Origin: Aerococcus urinaehominis
GTDB lineage: Bacteria > Bacillota > Bacilli > Lactobacillales > Aerococcaceae
Reading direction: 5' to 3'
Length of the DNA: 64,000 nt
Assembly: GCF_001543245.1 (NCBI RefSeq)
Contig: NZ_CP014163.1
Span: 434,001 to 498,000 of the forward strand
The number at the start of each line of letters is the position of its first letter. The stretch's first letter is position 1. The position numbers and the translations under genes are program-made. The notes under the pieces were generated by a model, which was not told the origin of the DNA, did no database searches, and saw only the letters and a program-made list of their open reading frames with translations. Below, one piece after another: positions 28,930 to 37,413 of this stretch.

Positions 28930-29642
28930 TAGTCTGCCTCCTCGATTTCATTCAATCTTTCCTGAATCAAGTTTAATTGGTGACCAAAATGGTCCAGGCC
29001 TTCCTGATTAGCCCCATATTGAATTTGGTCAATAATTTTTTGATGATGGGCCAACTCTGCCTGCCACTTTTCCTTAAAGACTTGCGGATTAGCCTGATAG
29101 GTATATGGGCCAAAAAGCAAATCACTTTCGGATAAGGCCGGTTCATGGTGGCCAGCTTGAGCAACGATTACCTCATAAATTTTACCCTTCTCTTGGATAA
29201 TATCCTCAGCAACAATTTTATAATCATGTTCAACCAACCATGACCTCACTTGATCACTAGCTAGGTTAGGCTGTAAAATTAGCTTGGGTTGGTTTTGCAG
29301 CTTACCATCTGCCAAGCCTCGCTCTAAGATATCAACTATTAGTGCCCCGCCCATACCGCAAATTGTAATCGTATCAACCTGGTCCTCTGGCTGAATAACC
29401 GCTAGACCGTCACCTAAACGAGCCTGAACCTGGTCAGCTAGCTCCCATCTTGCAATCTCTTTTTTTGCTGAAGCTAACGGGCCTGCGACCACCTCGCCAG
29501 CAATGGCAAAGTTAATTTGCTTGTTAAGCACCAAATGACATGGCAAGTAAGCATGATCTGAACCAATATCTGCCAAGCGACTATCTTGGTCGATAAAGCT
29601 AGCAACAGCTTCTAAGCGTTTTGATAATTTTTTTGAATTCAT
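28929..29642 (-). CDS. trmK: tRNA (adenine(22)-N1)-methyltransferase TrmK
   Basis: SAM-dependent methyltransferase that makes m1A22 in the tRNA D-arm. The start chosen is ATG of MNSKKLSKRLEAVASF with AGAGGTG upstream, giving 237 residues; an in-frame extension of 22 codons runs over the promoter. The SAM loop is LADIGSDHAYLPCHL, the catalytic-side motif is ICGMGGALIVDIL, and LILQPNLASDQVRSWL is family-typical. The C-terminal part (about 195-237) is a helical coiled-coil-like segment. A near-consensus promoter lies just upstream; rpoD, its neighbour in Bacillus, is absent. Confidence 0.93.
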   Translation of the reverse strand: MNSKKLSKRLEAVASFIDQDSRLADIGSDHAYLPCHLVLNKQINFAIAGEVVAGPLASAKKEIARWELADQVQARLGDGLAVIQPEDQVDTITICGMGGALIVDILERGLADGKLQNQPKLILQPNLASDQVRSWLVEHDYKIVAEDIIQEKGKIYEVIVAQAGHHEPALSESDLLFGPYTYQANPQVFKEKWQAELAHHQKIIDQIQYGANQEGLDHFGHQLNLIQERLNEIEEAD

Positions 29643-29669
29643 AGGACACCTCTTTTTTTCTACCCTTCC

Positions 29670-29698
29670 ATTATAGCAATCTCTTATCTCAGCAACAA
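29670..29698 (-). promoter_or_regulatory. Promoter of trmK-yqfO-pepT-addBA
   Basis: Minus strand TTGTTG (29693-29698), 17-bp spacer, TATAAT (29670-29675). It faces away from the promoter at 29723-29751, so trmK and the small HTH gene are divergent. Confidence 0.75.
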
Positions 29699-29722
29699 AC
29701 TTATTCAAACTGAGCGTTTTCT

Positions 29723-29751
29723 TTGTTAAAAAAATGGCCTCACTATATAAT
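29723..29751 (+). promoter_or_regulatory. Promoter of the small HTH gene
   Basis: TTGTTA (29723-29728), 17-bp spacer, TATAAT (29746-29751). The AGGAGG ribosome site is at 29762-29767 and the GTG start at 29776. Confidence 0.8.
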
Positions 29752-29775
29752 TATTAGTAATAGGAGGCGGATATC

Positions 29776-29976
29776 GTGCAGGCTAATACAAAAAAGATCC
29801 ATGACTTACTCCACAGCCAAATTTCTGTCGCTACAATTGCAGCAGACACTGGCATTAGTGAGAGTAATTTATATAAATTAAAAAATGGTGAAGTTAAAAT
29901 TGAAAACATGACCATGAAGAATGCTGCCCGCTTGACCGACTACTATCAAGCTAGGCAAGCAGAAATTCAGATGTAA
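29776..29976 (+). CDS. Small helix-turn-helix protein of unknown function
   Basis: 66-residue protein starting with GTG, 8 nt after a perfect AGGAGG. The central segment ISVATIAADTGISESNLYKLKNGEVKIENMTMKNAARLTDYY has the spacing of an Xre-like helix-turn-helix (about residues 17-38), followed by a helix that may dimerise. There is no membrane segment or other domain. It is a single-gene unit with its own consensus promoter and a strong terminator, divergent from trmK and convergent with an MFS gene. I do not recognise a named family. A DNA-binding regulator is the likely role, target unknown. Confidence 0.8.
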   Translation: MQANTKKIHDLLHSQISVATIAADTGISESNLYKLKNGEVKIENMTMKNAARLTDYYQARQAEIQM

Positions 29977-30007
29977 AAAAGGTTGGAACATTTTCCAACC
30001 TTTTTTT
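29975..30007. terminator. Bidirectional terminator between the HTH gene and the MFS gene
   Basis: A-run, stem GGTTGGAA / TTCCAACC (29981-29988 with 29993-30000), T-run 30001-30007. It serves both convergent genes. Confidence 0.87.
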
Positions 30008-30010
30008 GTC

Positions 30011-31159
30011 CTATTTATTTGTAAAAGTTCTAGGTGATTTATAAATTACCACACTAGCTAGTATAAAAACGGCAATTGATAAATAAAGGGTGCCTGATAA
30101 ACCGATAGCTGTTAAGGTTAACCCACCAATCATTGAGCCCAACATTATGGCGATATCGTATGAGGTAGCACTTAGGGAGTTGGCTAAAGCTTTACCCCGG
30201 TCTACCTGTTGGGTACAGGCAGTCTGTAGAACTGTTGTCATCGGCGCAAAGCTCAAGCCCCACATGACAAAAGCCAAATAAACTAGCAGGCTGGACTGAG
30301 ATAGTACATTCAGTATCAAGAGTGCAAGACCGGCCAAAATAGCAATGGCTATAGCTAAACCATGTAAACGCTGGTCAATAAAGCGGGCCACGACAAAGAT
30401 TGACACCAGAGCGCCAACACCAAAGGCTAATTGGGCAGACCCAACCGCTACGCCAGCCTGTTCACTAATCAATTGAATGTAAATATATGACATGTAGTGG
30501 GCTAAAACCAGCAGGATAGTCACTAAACTAACAATAAGGATGTCCTTATTCTTAAGTAGAATCAGATAGTTGTTTTCAGCACTATAAGCTTCACCGGCGA
30601 CACTTGGAAACAGCTTTAATCCTAATAAAGCACAGACCGTAAATAAACTAGCTACTAACATAAAGCCAGCCTGCCAGGTTACAGCTTTGGCAAAGGCAGT
30701 CGCTAAAGGGAGGCCAATGCTTAAACCAATGGTAACCCCTCCTAAAACAATTGTTGTACCTCGGCCAGCTAGGTGGTGAGGTAAGAAACTCACCGGGTAT
30801 GAGCCCAACATGGCCCACAAGGCACCCGCACTTGACCCAGCTACTAGCCGTGCTACAAAAGCTAAAATAAAATTGGGGGCCCAAGCAATCACAAAATTTG
30901 CGGCAGCATAAGCCAAACACACTGCAATCAAATAATAGCGCCGGTTAACATGGCTGAATAAGCGAGTAACTGGAATACCGACCACCGCAGACATGATCGC
31001 ATAAGTCCCAATAAATAAACTCATTTGACCAAGGGGCACCTGGTATTGTCCAGCCATCTCCTGCAAAAATCCAGCTGGTAGTAATTCCGAAATCATAGCA
31101 ATACAGGCCACAAATGCGAGTAAAAGCAAGGATGGCCATGGCATCTTATTTGTCTTCAT
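30011..31159 (-). CDS. MFS transporter, drug/sugar-efflux (DHA1/AraJ-like) type
   Basis: Major facilitator protein of 382 residues with about 12 hydrophobic helices. The N-terminal half has the family pattern SELLPAGFLQEMAGQYQVPLGQMSLFIGTYA, then VTRLFSHVNRRYYL (motif A-like loop between helices 2 and 3) and ARLVAGSSAGALWAMLGSYPVSFLP. This resembles AraJ/YdhP-type exporters of sugars, purines or drugs. The substrate cannot be read. It forms a probable single-gene unit ending at the bidirectional terminator; the upstream gene ends about 60 bp away. Confidence 0.85.
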   Translation of the reverse strand: MKTNKMPWPSLLLLAFVACIAMISELLPAGFLQEMAGQYQVPLGQMSLFIGTYAIMSAVVGIPVTRLFSHVNRRYYLIAVCLAYAAANFVIAWAPNFILAFVARLVAGSSAGALWAMLGSYPVSFLPHHLAGRGTTIVLGGVTIGLSIGLPLATAFAKAVTWQAGFMLVASLFTVCALLGLKLFPSVAGEAYSAENNYLILLKNKDILIVSLVTILLVLAHYMSYIYIQLISEQAGVAVGSAQLAFGVGALVSIFVVARFIDQRLHGLAIAIAILAGLALLILNVLSQSSLLVYLAFVMWGLSFAPMTTVLQTACTQQVDRGKALANSLSATSYDIAIMLGSMIGGLTLTAIGLSGTLYLSIAVFILASVVIYKSPRTFTNK

Positions 31160-31218
31160 ATTTCATTCTCCTTTTACTCTATTTTAAGTAACCATTAAAC
31201 TTTTTGCTAGGTCATTTT

Positions 31219-32016
31219 TCAAAAGTTTTCATAACCCTCAGCTAGGCTATAGGGTGCTAATAACTCAGCCAATTCATCATAACAAGATTGACTGGCAATA
31301 ATAAAATTAGACGGTTGCGTGATATCAGGCTGGGTTCCATCTAGGCGGGAAAAATGCAATCCCTGCTCTTGGGCCATTAATATTAACGGACTATAGTCCC
31401 AAGGGCCAGCACCTGGATTAATGAAGGCACCATATTGACCTTTTATAACACTGATGCCGTCTAAGGAAGAGCAGCCGTAGTTGCGTATATCAAACGCCTG
31501 GTCGAGAAGATAGGAAAAATAGGCTTTGCCCTTGACGTGTCGCGGAGAAATGCCAACTAAGGAATCTTGTAAACTTAGGTTTTCAGGAATAGGCATTTTT
31601 TCGTCGTTCAAATATACCCCCTGCCCTTGCCTGGCCCAGTAAAGATCATCGCGATAAATATCATAGATATACGATAGGATCGGCTGCCCCTTAGAAAAAT
31701 AGGCAATCATAGTCGCATAGTTTTCTGCTTGCTTAACAAAGTTAGCAGTACCATCAATCGGGTCAATTAGCCAGAGATTATCAGCCTGACCATCTTGACC
31801 GCTAGCTTGATAAGTTTCCTCGCCAATAATTACTTGGTCGCCTGGTAACTGCTTAATTTTTGACTCAATCAGCTGTTGAACAGCGATATCAACCTCTGTA
31901 GCTAAATCACGAAAGTCTCGTTTGGTCTTCATTTTATAGGCGGCAGATTCCATTACCAAATCTCTTATTTGGGGAAACCAGGATTTTACCGTATAGTCCA
32001 ACTTATTTATATCCAT
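31219..32016 (-). CDS. Inositol monophosphatase family protein
   Basis: Mg-dependent phosphatase of the IMPase/SuhB/CysQ fold, 265 residues. Metal-site motifs are IIGEETY (E66, E67), LWLIDPIDGTANFV (D85, D88) and GAGPWDYSPLILMAQEQG near residue 205. Possible substrates include inositol phosphates, NADP or 3'-phosphoadenosine phosphates; Firmicute YktC is the closest kind. It is separated from the ugp operon by a strong hairpin, so is probably its own unit. The start ATG follows AAGGAG. No clear sigma-A promoter was found in the 136 bp upstream (32017-32152). Confidence 0.9.
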   Translation of the reverse strand: MDINKLDYTVKSWFPQIRDLVMESAAYKMKTKRDFRDLATEVDIAVQQLIESKIKQLPGDQVIIGEETYQASGQDGQADNLWLIDPIDGTANFVKQAENYATMIAYFSKGQPILSYIYDIYRDDLYWARQGQGVYLNDEKMPIPENLSLQDSLVGISPRHVKGKAYFSYLLDQAFDIRNYGCSSLDGISVIKGQYGAFINPGAGPWDYSPLILMAQEQGLHFSRLDGTQPDITQPSNFIIASQSCYDELAELLAPYSLAEGYENF

Positions 32017-32102
32017 ATAAATTACTCCTTAATTAACAGTGAACATTTTAGTTAAGATAACTATAATCTAGGTTTATGCTTATTATTAGTCCTACTGCTA
32101 AG

Positions 32103-32138
32103 TTAAAGGACCTAGGCTACTCGTCCTAGGTCCTTTAA
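32103..32138 (-). terminator. Terminator of the ugp operon
   Basis: Perfect 14-bp stem TTAAAGGACCTAGG / CCTAGGTCCTTTAA with an 8-nt loop, just after the ugpQ stop. The T-run is short, but the stem is very stable. Confidence 0.62.
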
Positions 32139-32152
32139 AAGACTACCTGCAG

Positions 32153-32890
32153 CTATATTGCGATACTAGCTATAGCTAATTCAACATCATCAGTAATTAG
32201 GGCATTAATATTTTTTGCAGCTAGTTTCTGCATATCTTCGGCTTGATTGACAGTGTATGTATTAACTAAAACACTATTTTTTGCTAAGTCTTCCAGACCC
32301 GATTGGCTCAAAGTTATATAATACGGGTGATAATATTGCACACCATTGCGGGCACAATAATCTCCAGCTTGGTATAGCTGCTGCGCCGTTAAGAAACCTA
32401 GCTTAACATGAGGTGCTAGTTCTTTAAAGGTCATCAAGCTTTCATGATTGAATGAGGAGACAATCGTACGATCAGCTAGACCGTATTGGTCAATCAATTG
32501 AGCCACCTTTTTTTCAATGCCTGGATACGAATACAGATTAGTCTTCAATTCAATATTTATGATCAGAGGATGTGGCTGGATCCAAGCCAAAAATTCATCC
32601 AATGTTGGAATCGTTATATCCTCATGTACCTGGCCTTGCGCGCTAGCCATACCCTTATCGAAAGTTAGCTCTTTTAACTCATTAATGGTCAAGTCTTTAA
32701 TTTCACCCTGACCATTAGAAGTCCGTTCGACGGATTCATCATGACAAATAACTACAGTCCCATCCTTAGACAATTGAACATCTAATTCAATCCCATAAAT
32801 ATCATATTCAGCAGCTTTTTTAAAAGCCAACATAGTATTTTCTGGGTATAATTTACTATAACCTCTATGTGCAATAACTTTAGTCATCAT
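32153..32890 (-). CDS. ugpQ: Glycerophosphodiester phosphodiesterase
   Basis: Hydrolyses glycerophosphodiesters to glycerol-3-phosphate and an alcohol. It has 245 residues with no signal peptide, so it is cytoplasmic. The GDPD active site is clear: VIAHRGYSKLYPENT (H8, R9, E17), GIELDVQLSKDG (E35, D37) and VICHDESVERTSNG (H50). It overlaps the end of the ABC ATPase gene by 4 bp and has GAGGAAATTCT before the ATG, so it is the last gene of the ugp operon. The arrangement implies that imported glycerophosphodiesters are split inside the cell. Confidence 0.94.
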   Translation of the reverse strand: MMTKVIAHRGYSKLYPENTMLAFKKAAEYDIYGIELDVQLSKDGTVVICHDESVERTSNGQGEIKDLTINELKELTFDKGMASAQGQVHEDITIPTLDEFLAWIQPHPLIINIELKTNLYSYPGIEKKVAQLIDQYGLADRTIVSSFNHESLMTFKELAPHVKLGFLTAQQLYQAGDYCARNGVQYYHPYYITLSQSGLEDLAKNSVLVNTYTVNQAEDMQKLAAKNINALITDDVELAIASIAI

Positions 32891-34017
32891 AGAATTTCCT
32901 CTACTGGTCTTTTATCAAGTAAAGATTCTTCACTTTGCTTATCAAAAATAAATATTTCATCCATATCGATGGCTACAAAAATTTCAGAGTTATAAGGAAC
33001 TGGACGAGCTGGGTTAAAACGAGCAGCTAATTCCTTATCGGCCGAATGGAAATCGAAGTAAACGAAAGTATCTGACCCTACTTGCTCAACATTATTAGTT
33101 TGAATTTTAATCACATTATTGTCGTAGCGTGTATCGGCATAACTTAGATTTTCAGGGCGAATCCCAATGTAAACTTCACGTCCATCAGCCTCTACCTTCA
33201 AGCGTTTCTGATTTTCAGGCGAAAGGAGAAAGACCTCATTTGCTGATGCCAGAGCAGGGCCATTTTCAGTCATTATCAGACGTCCATTGATCATATTCAT
33301 TTGTGGACTACCGATAAATTCCGCTACGAACTTATTAGCAGGATTCCGGTATAGATTGCCTGGTGTATCAAATTGTTCAATCTGGCCAGCATTTAATACA
33401 GCAATTCGCGTTCCCATAGTCATCGCTTCTGTTTGATCATGGGTAACATAAATAAAGGTTGTCTCTAATTCTCTATGTAATTGGACAATTTCAGAACGCA
33501 TGGTTACCCGTAATTTGGCATCTAGGTTAGATAAGGGCTCATCGAGTAAGAAAACTTTAGGCTTTCTTACCATAGCACGTCCTAGAGCCACACGTTGTCG
33601 TTGCCCACCAGAAAGTGCCCCGGGTTTCTTATCTAAAAGCGGCGTTAATTGTAAAATTTCAGCAACTTCTTCCACTCGTTTATAACGTTCTTCTTTACTC
33701 ACACCTGCTAATTTTAATGCAAACGCCATGTTATCACGACAATTCATATGCGGGTAGAGCGCATATGACTGGAATACCATCGCAATGTCTCGATCTTTAG
33801 GCGGCACATTGTTCACTAATTCGTCACCAATATATAACTCACCTTCAGAAATATCTTCTAACCCGGCAATCATCCGTAAGGTAGTCGATTTACCACAACC
33901 TGATGGCCCAACAAAAACAATAAATTCTTTATCCTTGATATCAAGATCAATATTTTTAACAGCCTTAAAGCCGTCTTCATAAATTTTAGCTACTTTTTTT
34001 AATTTTACGTCTGCCAT
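32887..34017 (-). CDS. ugpC: Carbohydrate ABC transporter ATPase, UgpC/MsmK/MalK type
   Basis: Energising subunit of the importer. It has 376 residues. The nucleotide-binding domain has FVGPSGCGKSTTLRMIAG (Walker A), the signature ALSGGQRQRVALGRAMV, and VFLLDEPLSNLDAKLR (Walker B and D-loop), then TFIYVTHDQTEAMTMG. The C-terminal regulatory/TOBE-like region (about 240-376) is typical of the MalK group. Its position directly after two permeases and before ugpQ assigns it to this operon, though such ATPases can serve several importers. Confidence 0.93.
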   Translation of the reverse strand: MADVKLKKVAKIYEDGFKAVKNIDLDIKDKEFIVFVGPSGCGKSTTLRMIAGLEDISEGELYIGDELVNNVPPKDRDIAMVFQSYALYPHMNCRDNMAFALKLAGVSKEERYKRVEEVAEILQLTPLLDKKPGALSGGQRQRVALGRAMVRKPKVFLLDEPLSNLDAKLRVTMRSEIVQLHRELETTFIYVTHDQTEAMTMGTRIAVLNAGQIEQFDTPGNLYRNPANKFVAEFIGSPQMNMINGRLIMTENGPALASANEVFLLSPENQKRLKVEADGREVYIGIRPENLSYADTRYDNNVIKIQTNNVEQVGSDTFVYFDFHSADKELAARFNPARPVPYNSEIFVAIDMDEIFIFDKQSEESLLDKRPVEEIL

Positions 34018-34026
34018 TATTTTCTC

Positions 34027-34884
34027 CTAACCTTTAACTGCTCCAGCTGTTAAGCCTTTGACCATATTCCGTTGACCGATAATAAAGATTGCTAAACTTG
34101 GAATCATACAGATAACAACACCGGCAACCATTAAAACCATCGATTGTGAATCAACACTATTTAACATACCGATACCAATCTGTACAGTACGCACATTATC
34201 ATTATTTGTCGTTAGTAACGGCCACATGTACATATTCCAACCACCTAGGAATGATTGTACTGCCATAGCCCCTAAGGTAGGTTTCATCAACGGTAATAGT
34301 ACGGTGAATACAAACCGTAGATTAGAACAGCCATCAATTTTAGCTGCTTCATAGATTTCCATTGGGAAACTTTCTAATGATTGACGGCAAAGAAAAATAT
34401 TAAAGGCCGAAACTGCAAATGGAATAATTAATACCCGCAAACTATCTGTCCATCCCCATGAAGATACCATTAAAAACTGAGAAATAATAACCGATTCGCC
34501 AGGAATCATCATAGTTGCCATGATTAAAGCATACAGAATACCTGAACCCTTAAAATGTAAGAATTTAAAAGCAAAGGCAGATAGGACTGAAGTAATAATC
34601 TGAATAATTGTAATAGAAGTCGCTACAATTAAAGAGTTCCTTATGTACAAACCAATAGGAGCTAAATCAAAAACATCCGAAAAGTTTTTTAAAGTAGGAT
34701 GCTGTGGAAATAACACACTCTCAGGGTTATATAAATCTGCAGGGGGCTTTATCGCCATTAAAAAAGCATAAATAAGGGGGAACATCACTATCAGCCACAT
34801 GATAATATTTAAGCAAAGCAAGCCTATCCGGCTCCAATTAATGGGTTTTTTGACTTTGTCAACTTGTTGAACATTTTGAGCCAT
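34027..34884 (-). CDS. ugpE: Glycerol-3-phosphate/sugar ABC permease, UgpE type
   Basis: Inner-membrane permease of 285 residues with six hydrophobic helices. The coupling motif EAAKIDGCSNLRFVFTVLLPLMKPTL fits the EAA loop that docks the ATPase. The family start MWLIVMFPLIYAFLMAIKP and the ending IGQRNMVKGLTAGAVKG are typical of the MalG/UgpE group. It overlaps the ugpA stop by one base. The substrate is inferred from ugpQ and the SBP in the operon. Confidence 0.9.
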   Translation of the reverse strand: MAQNVQQVDKVKKPINWSRIGLLCLNIIMWLIVMFPLIYAFLMAIKPPADLYNPESVLFPQHPTLKNFSDVFDLAPIGLYIRNSLIVATSITIIQIITSVLSAFAFKFLHFKGSGILYALIMATMMIPGESVIISQFLMVSSWGWTDSLRVLIIPFAVSAFNIFLCRQSLESFPMEIYEAAKIDGCSNLRFVFTVLLPLMKPTLGAMAVQSFLGGWNMYMWPLLTTNNDNVRTVQIGIGMLNSVDSQSMVLMVAGVVICMIPSLAIFIIGQRNMVKGLTAGAVKG

Positions 34885-35780
34885 TAAGAATTACCCCTTT
34901 CATTACGGAAATAGAACATGATAATAGTTAGAATCATTACGATTACAAAAAGAACTACTGACTCCGCTGAAGCAAATCCGTAGCGATAGTTCATAAAAGC
35001 GTTACGGTAAATATCATAAACAATAACGTTAGTTGCCTCACCTGGACCACCCTTAGTCAGTAAATGAATTTGACCAAATCCCTGAAAAGCATTAATCACA
35101 TTAGTGACAATTACAAAAAACATTGTGGGTTTAAGTGATGGCAAAGTGATATAAAGAAATTGTTGCCAGGAATTAGCACCATCTATAGCGGCGCTTTCGT
35201 ATAAACTATCATCAATACCAGCTAATCCAGATGAGAAATATAGAAAATTCATGCCGGAATTTAGCCAACCTGTTAAAACTGCCACGGTTAAAAGGGCTAA
35301 AGTCGGATGAGTTAAAAAGTTAATATTAGTTGGAAAAATCCGATTTATAATGCCAATTGAAGGATTTAGCATAACTTGGAAAATCATTGCCATCCCAGCT
35401 GAAGCTATCGCCATAGGCATCGCATAAGATGTCGAGAAAAGCTTAATACCTGGGAAAGTTTTTTGACACAGTAGAGCCGTAGCAAACCCTAATAGTACAC
35501 CCACTAAGACAACAAAAAACACAAACTGTAAAGTCACTAGGATTGAATTCCAAAAGCTAGAACTAGCAAATAGTTCCATATAGTTACCTAAACCTAAGAA
35601 TTTAGCATTTTGACCAAAAGAATCGGTTAAGTATAGAGAGCGAATTAATGTTTGGATAAATGGCCAAAACATAAAAGTTGCTAGAATTAAAATTGCTGGC
35701 AGTAGGTAAAGCCAAGGGCTAATACGTTCTGCAAATGATTTTTCTTTTTTTACGATTATCACATCGTCTGCTCTTTGCAT
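34884..35780 (-). CDS. ugpA: Glycerol-3-phosphate/sugar ABC permease, UgpA type
   Basis: Permease partner of UgpE, 298 residues and six hydrophobic helices. The EAA motif reads ESAAIDGANSWQQFLYITLPSLKPT. The N-terminal segment WLYLLPAILILATFMFWPFIQTLIRSL and the domain TKGGPGEATNVIVYDIYRNAF are typical of MalF/UgpA proteins. The start ATG follows AAGGAG. A stable hairpin separates it from the binding-protein gene, likely lowering its expression relative to ugpB. Confidence 0.9.
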   Translation of the reverse strand: MQRADDVIIVKKEKSFAERISPWLYLLPAILILATFMFWPFIQTLIRSLYLTDSFGQNAKFLGLGNYMELFASSSFWNSILVTLQFVFFVVLVGVLLGFATALLCQKTFPGIKLFSTSYAMPMAIASAGMAMIFQVMLNPSIGIINRIFPTNINFLTHPTLALLTVAVLTGWLNSGMNFLYFSSGLAGIDDSLYESAAIDGANSWQQFLYITLPSLKPTMFFVIVTNVINAFQGFGQIHLLTKGGPGEATNVIVYDIYRNAFMNYRYGFASAESVVLFVIVMILTIIMFYFRNERGNS

Positions 35781-35805
35781 AATTTACTCCTTACTTTCAT
35801 AAATA

Positions 35806-35833
35806 TAAGGCTGGAACAAATGCTCCAGCCTTA
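35806..35833 (-). terminator. Intercistronic hairpin between ugpB and ugpA
   Basis: Stem TAAGGCTGGA / TCCAGCCTTA with an 8-nt loop and only a weak T-run on the minus strand. It probably attenuates transcription or protects the 3' end of the ugpB mRNA, so that the binding protein exceeds the permeases. Confidence 0.6.
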
Positions 35834-35851
35834 ATCTTATGGCACTTAAAA

Positions 35852-37222
35852 TTAGTTACCTTGAATAGCGTTATAGTTTTCTAGAGCTGCATTTGTTTGA
35901 TCAGCCATATTCTTAACAGCTTCTTCCACTGTTACTTGACCATTTAATAATTTTTCTAGTTCAGCTTCATAGTATTGACGCGCTTCTTGGTTTACACCTG
36001 AAAGAGCTCCTTGGTCTTCTGGTGTAGAATCATGCAACTGATCAATTGCTGTCTGGAATTGTGGGAACTCTTCAATATTTTTCTTGAAGGTTTCAGTTTC
36101 ATGTGCATCTACGTTAACAGGGAAATAACCCGTATCAGCATTCCATGTTGCTTGTGTTTCTGCTTCTAATAAGAATTGGATAAAGTTCCAAGTCGCTTCT
36201 TTTTTAGCATCATCACCTGATTCAATCATCCATAATGACGCACCACCAATAGACACACCATGAGTGTCTTTGGCATCTACACCTGGGAAGTAAGCAGTAC
36301 CGACCTCAAAACGGCCACCAACCTCTTCCAAAATAGAGCGCAGGTTAGCAGTTGAACCAACTGTAATCGCTGATTGACCAGATACGAATTCAGGTTGACC
36401 TCCCTCACGACCAACATTAGGTAGAACCCCTTCATCTAAACCTTTTTTCCACATTTCTAAAGTCTTAGCCATTGAGCCATTTTCATCAAAAACTACCTCA
36501 GTTGGATGACCAGCGCGGCCATTTTCATTATTAAACATGTGCTCGCCTTGTTTAATAATAAACTGTTCTAAGTACCAGCCATAGATACCCATAGACATTG
36601 GCATGGCTGCACCGCCCTCACCAGTTAACTTGTCAGCGTTAGCTATAATTGCCTCTAAGTTAGTCAATTCTTCAGGCTTGACACCAGCTTTATCAAAAAT
36701 ATCTTTATTATAGTAAAGAATTGGTGTTGAAGAGTTAAATGGCATTGAATGGAGGGCACCATCGATTGTATAATAAGCTCTTAAATTTGGTTCTAGTTTT
36801 TCAAGATCAAAATCTGAATTATCCACATATTGTTGCACCGGTACTGTCAGACCTGAGTCAATCATGAAAGTTGTACCTTGCTCAAAGACTTGCACCAAGT
36901 CAGCACCAACATCTGATCCAGAAGCTGAAGACCGTAATTTAGTTAAAGTTTCATCATAAGAGCCTTGGTATTGGGCATTAACGAATACTTCATCTTGAGA
37001 TTCGTTATACTGGTCAACTAATTTTTGTAAAGCTTCACCAGTTGATCCACCCATGGCATGCCAGAATACTAATTCAGTTTTCCCTTCTGCCGCTGCATTA
37101 TTAGAAGAGCTGTTGTCTGAAGACCCGCCGGCATTGTTACCACCGCCTCCACCACAAGCTGCTAATAGAGTTGTTGCTGCTAAAGCAACTAAACTCAATT
37201 TTTTAAATTCTTCAATCGACAT
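35852..37222 (-). CDS. ugpB: Lipoprotein substrate-binding protein of the Ugp-type ABC importer
   Basis: Extracellular binding protein of 456 residues, family 1 (maltose/glycerol-3-phosphate type). The signal peptide ends in the lipobox LAAC with C23 as lipid-attachment site. A Gly/Asn/Ser-rich linker follows, then TELVFWHAMGGSTGEALQKLVDQYNESQ, matching UgpB-like proteins. LHSMPFNSSTPILYYNKDIFDKAGV and GGASLWMIESGDDAKKEATWNFIQFLL are family features. The ligand is inferred as glycerol-3-phosphate or a glycerophosphodiester because the operon ends in ugpQ and starts with a Pho-box array. A sugar ligand remains possible. Confidence 0.88.
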   Translation of the reverse strand: MSIEEFKKLSLVALAATTLLAACGGGGGNNAGGSSDNSSSNNAAAEGKTELVFWHAMGGSTGEALQKLVDQYNESQDEVFVNAQYQGSYDETLTKLRSSASGSDVGADLVQVFEQGTTFMIDSGLTVPVQQYVDNSDFDLEKLEPNLRAYYTIDGALHSMPFNSSTPILYYNKDIFDKAGVKPEELTNLEAIIANADKLTGEGGAAMPMSMGIYGWYLEQFIIKQGEHMFNNENGRAGHPTEVVFDENGSMAKTLEMWKKGLDEGVLPNVGREGGQPEFVSGQSAITVGSTANLRSILEEVGGRFEVGTAYFPGVDAKDTHGVSIGGASLWMIESGDDAKKEATWNFIQFLLEAETQATWNADTGYFPVNVDAHETETFKKNIEEFPQFQTAIDQLHDSTPEDQGALSGVNQEARQYYEAELEKLLNGQVTVEEAVKNMADQTNAALENYNAIQGN

Positions 37223-37285
37223 AATTTTCCCTCCGAAAGATTAATTTATTTACATTTTTATTCTAGCCATCGTTTATTAATTTCC

Positions 37286-37334
37286 TGTAAATTTAATGTT
37301 AATCTATGTAAGTTTTGCGTAAATTTTATGTAAA
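37286..37334 (-). promoter_or_regulatory. Pho-box array upstream of the ugp operon
   Basis: On the minus strand five hexamers follow each other: TTTACA (37329-37334), TTTACG (37318-37323), CTTACA (37307-37312), TTAACA (37297-37302) and TTTACA (37286-37291). Their start-to-start spacing is 11, 11, 10 and 11 bp. PhoP of Bacillus binds TT(A/T/C)ACA repeats with about 5-bp gaps, on one face of the helix. The array lies 64-112 bp before ugpB. A possible -10, TAGAAT, is at 37260-37265. This predicts induction under phosphate starvation. Confidence 0.72.
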
Positions 37335-37367
37335 TACAGTTAGTCTACTGGTCCTATATTTTTAACC

Positions 37368-37397
37368 TTGACTTTCTTAGCTAAAAATAGTTATAAT
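37368..37397 (+). promoter_or_regulatory. Promoter of tRNA-Arg
   Basis: TTGACT (37368-37373), 18-bp spacer, TATAAT (37392-37397), 16 bp before the tRNA. It diverges from the ugp operon. Confidence 0.8.
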
Positions 37398-37413
37398 GTA
37401 ATAGTTGTAGCCT

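Noticed and set aside
37053-37244. Gly/Asn/Ser-rich start of ugpB as a frameshift or low-complexity artefact
   Set aside because: A flexible linker after a lipobox cysteine is usual for lipoproteins of this family.
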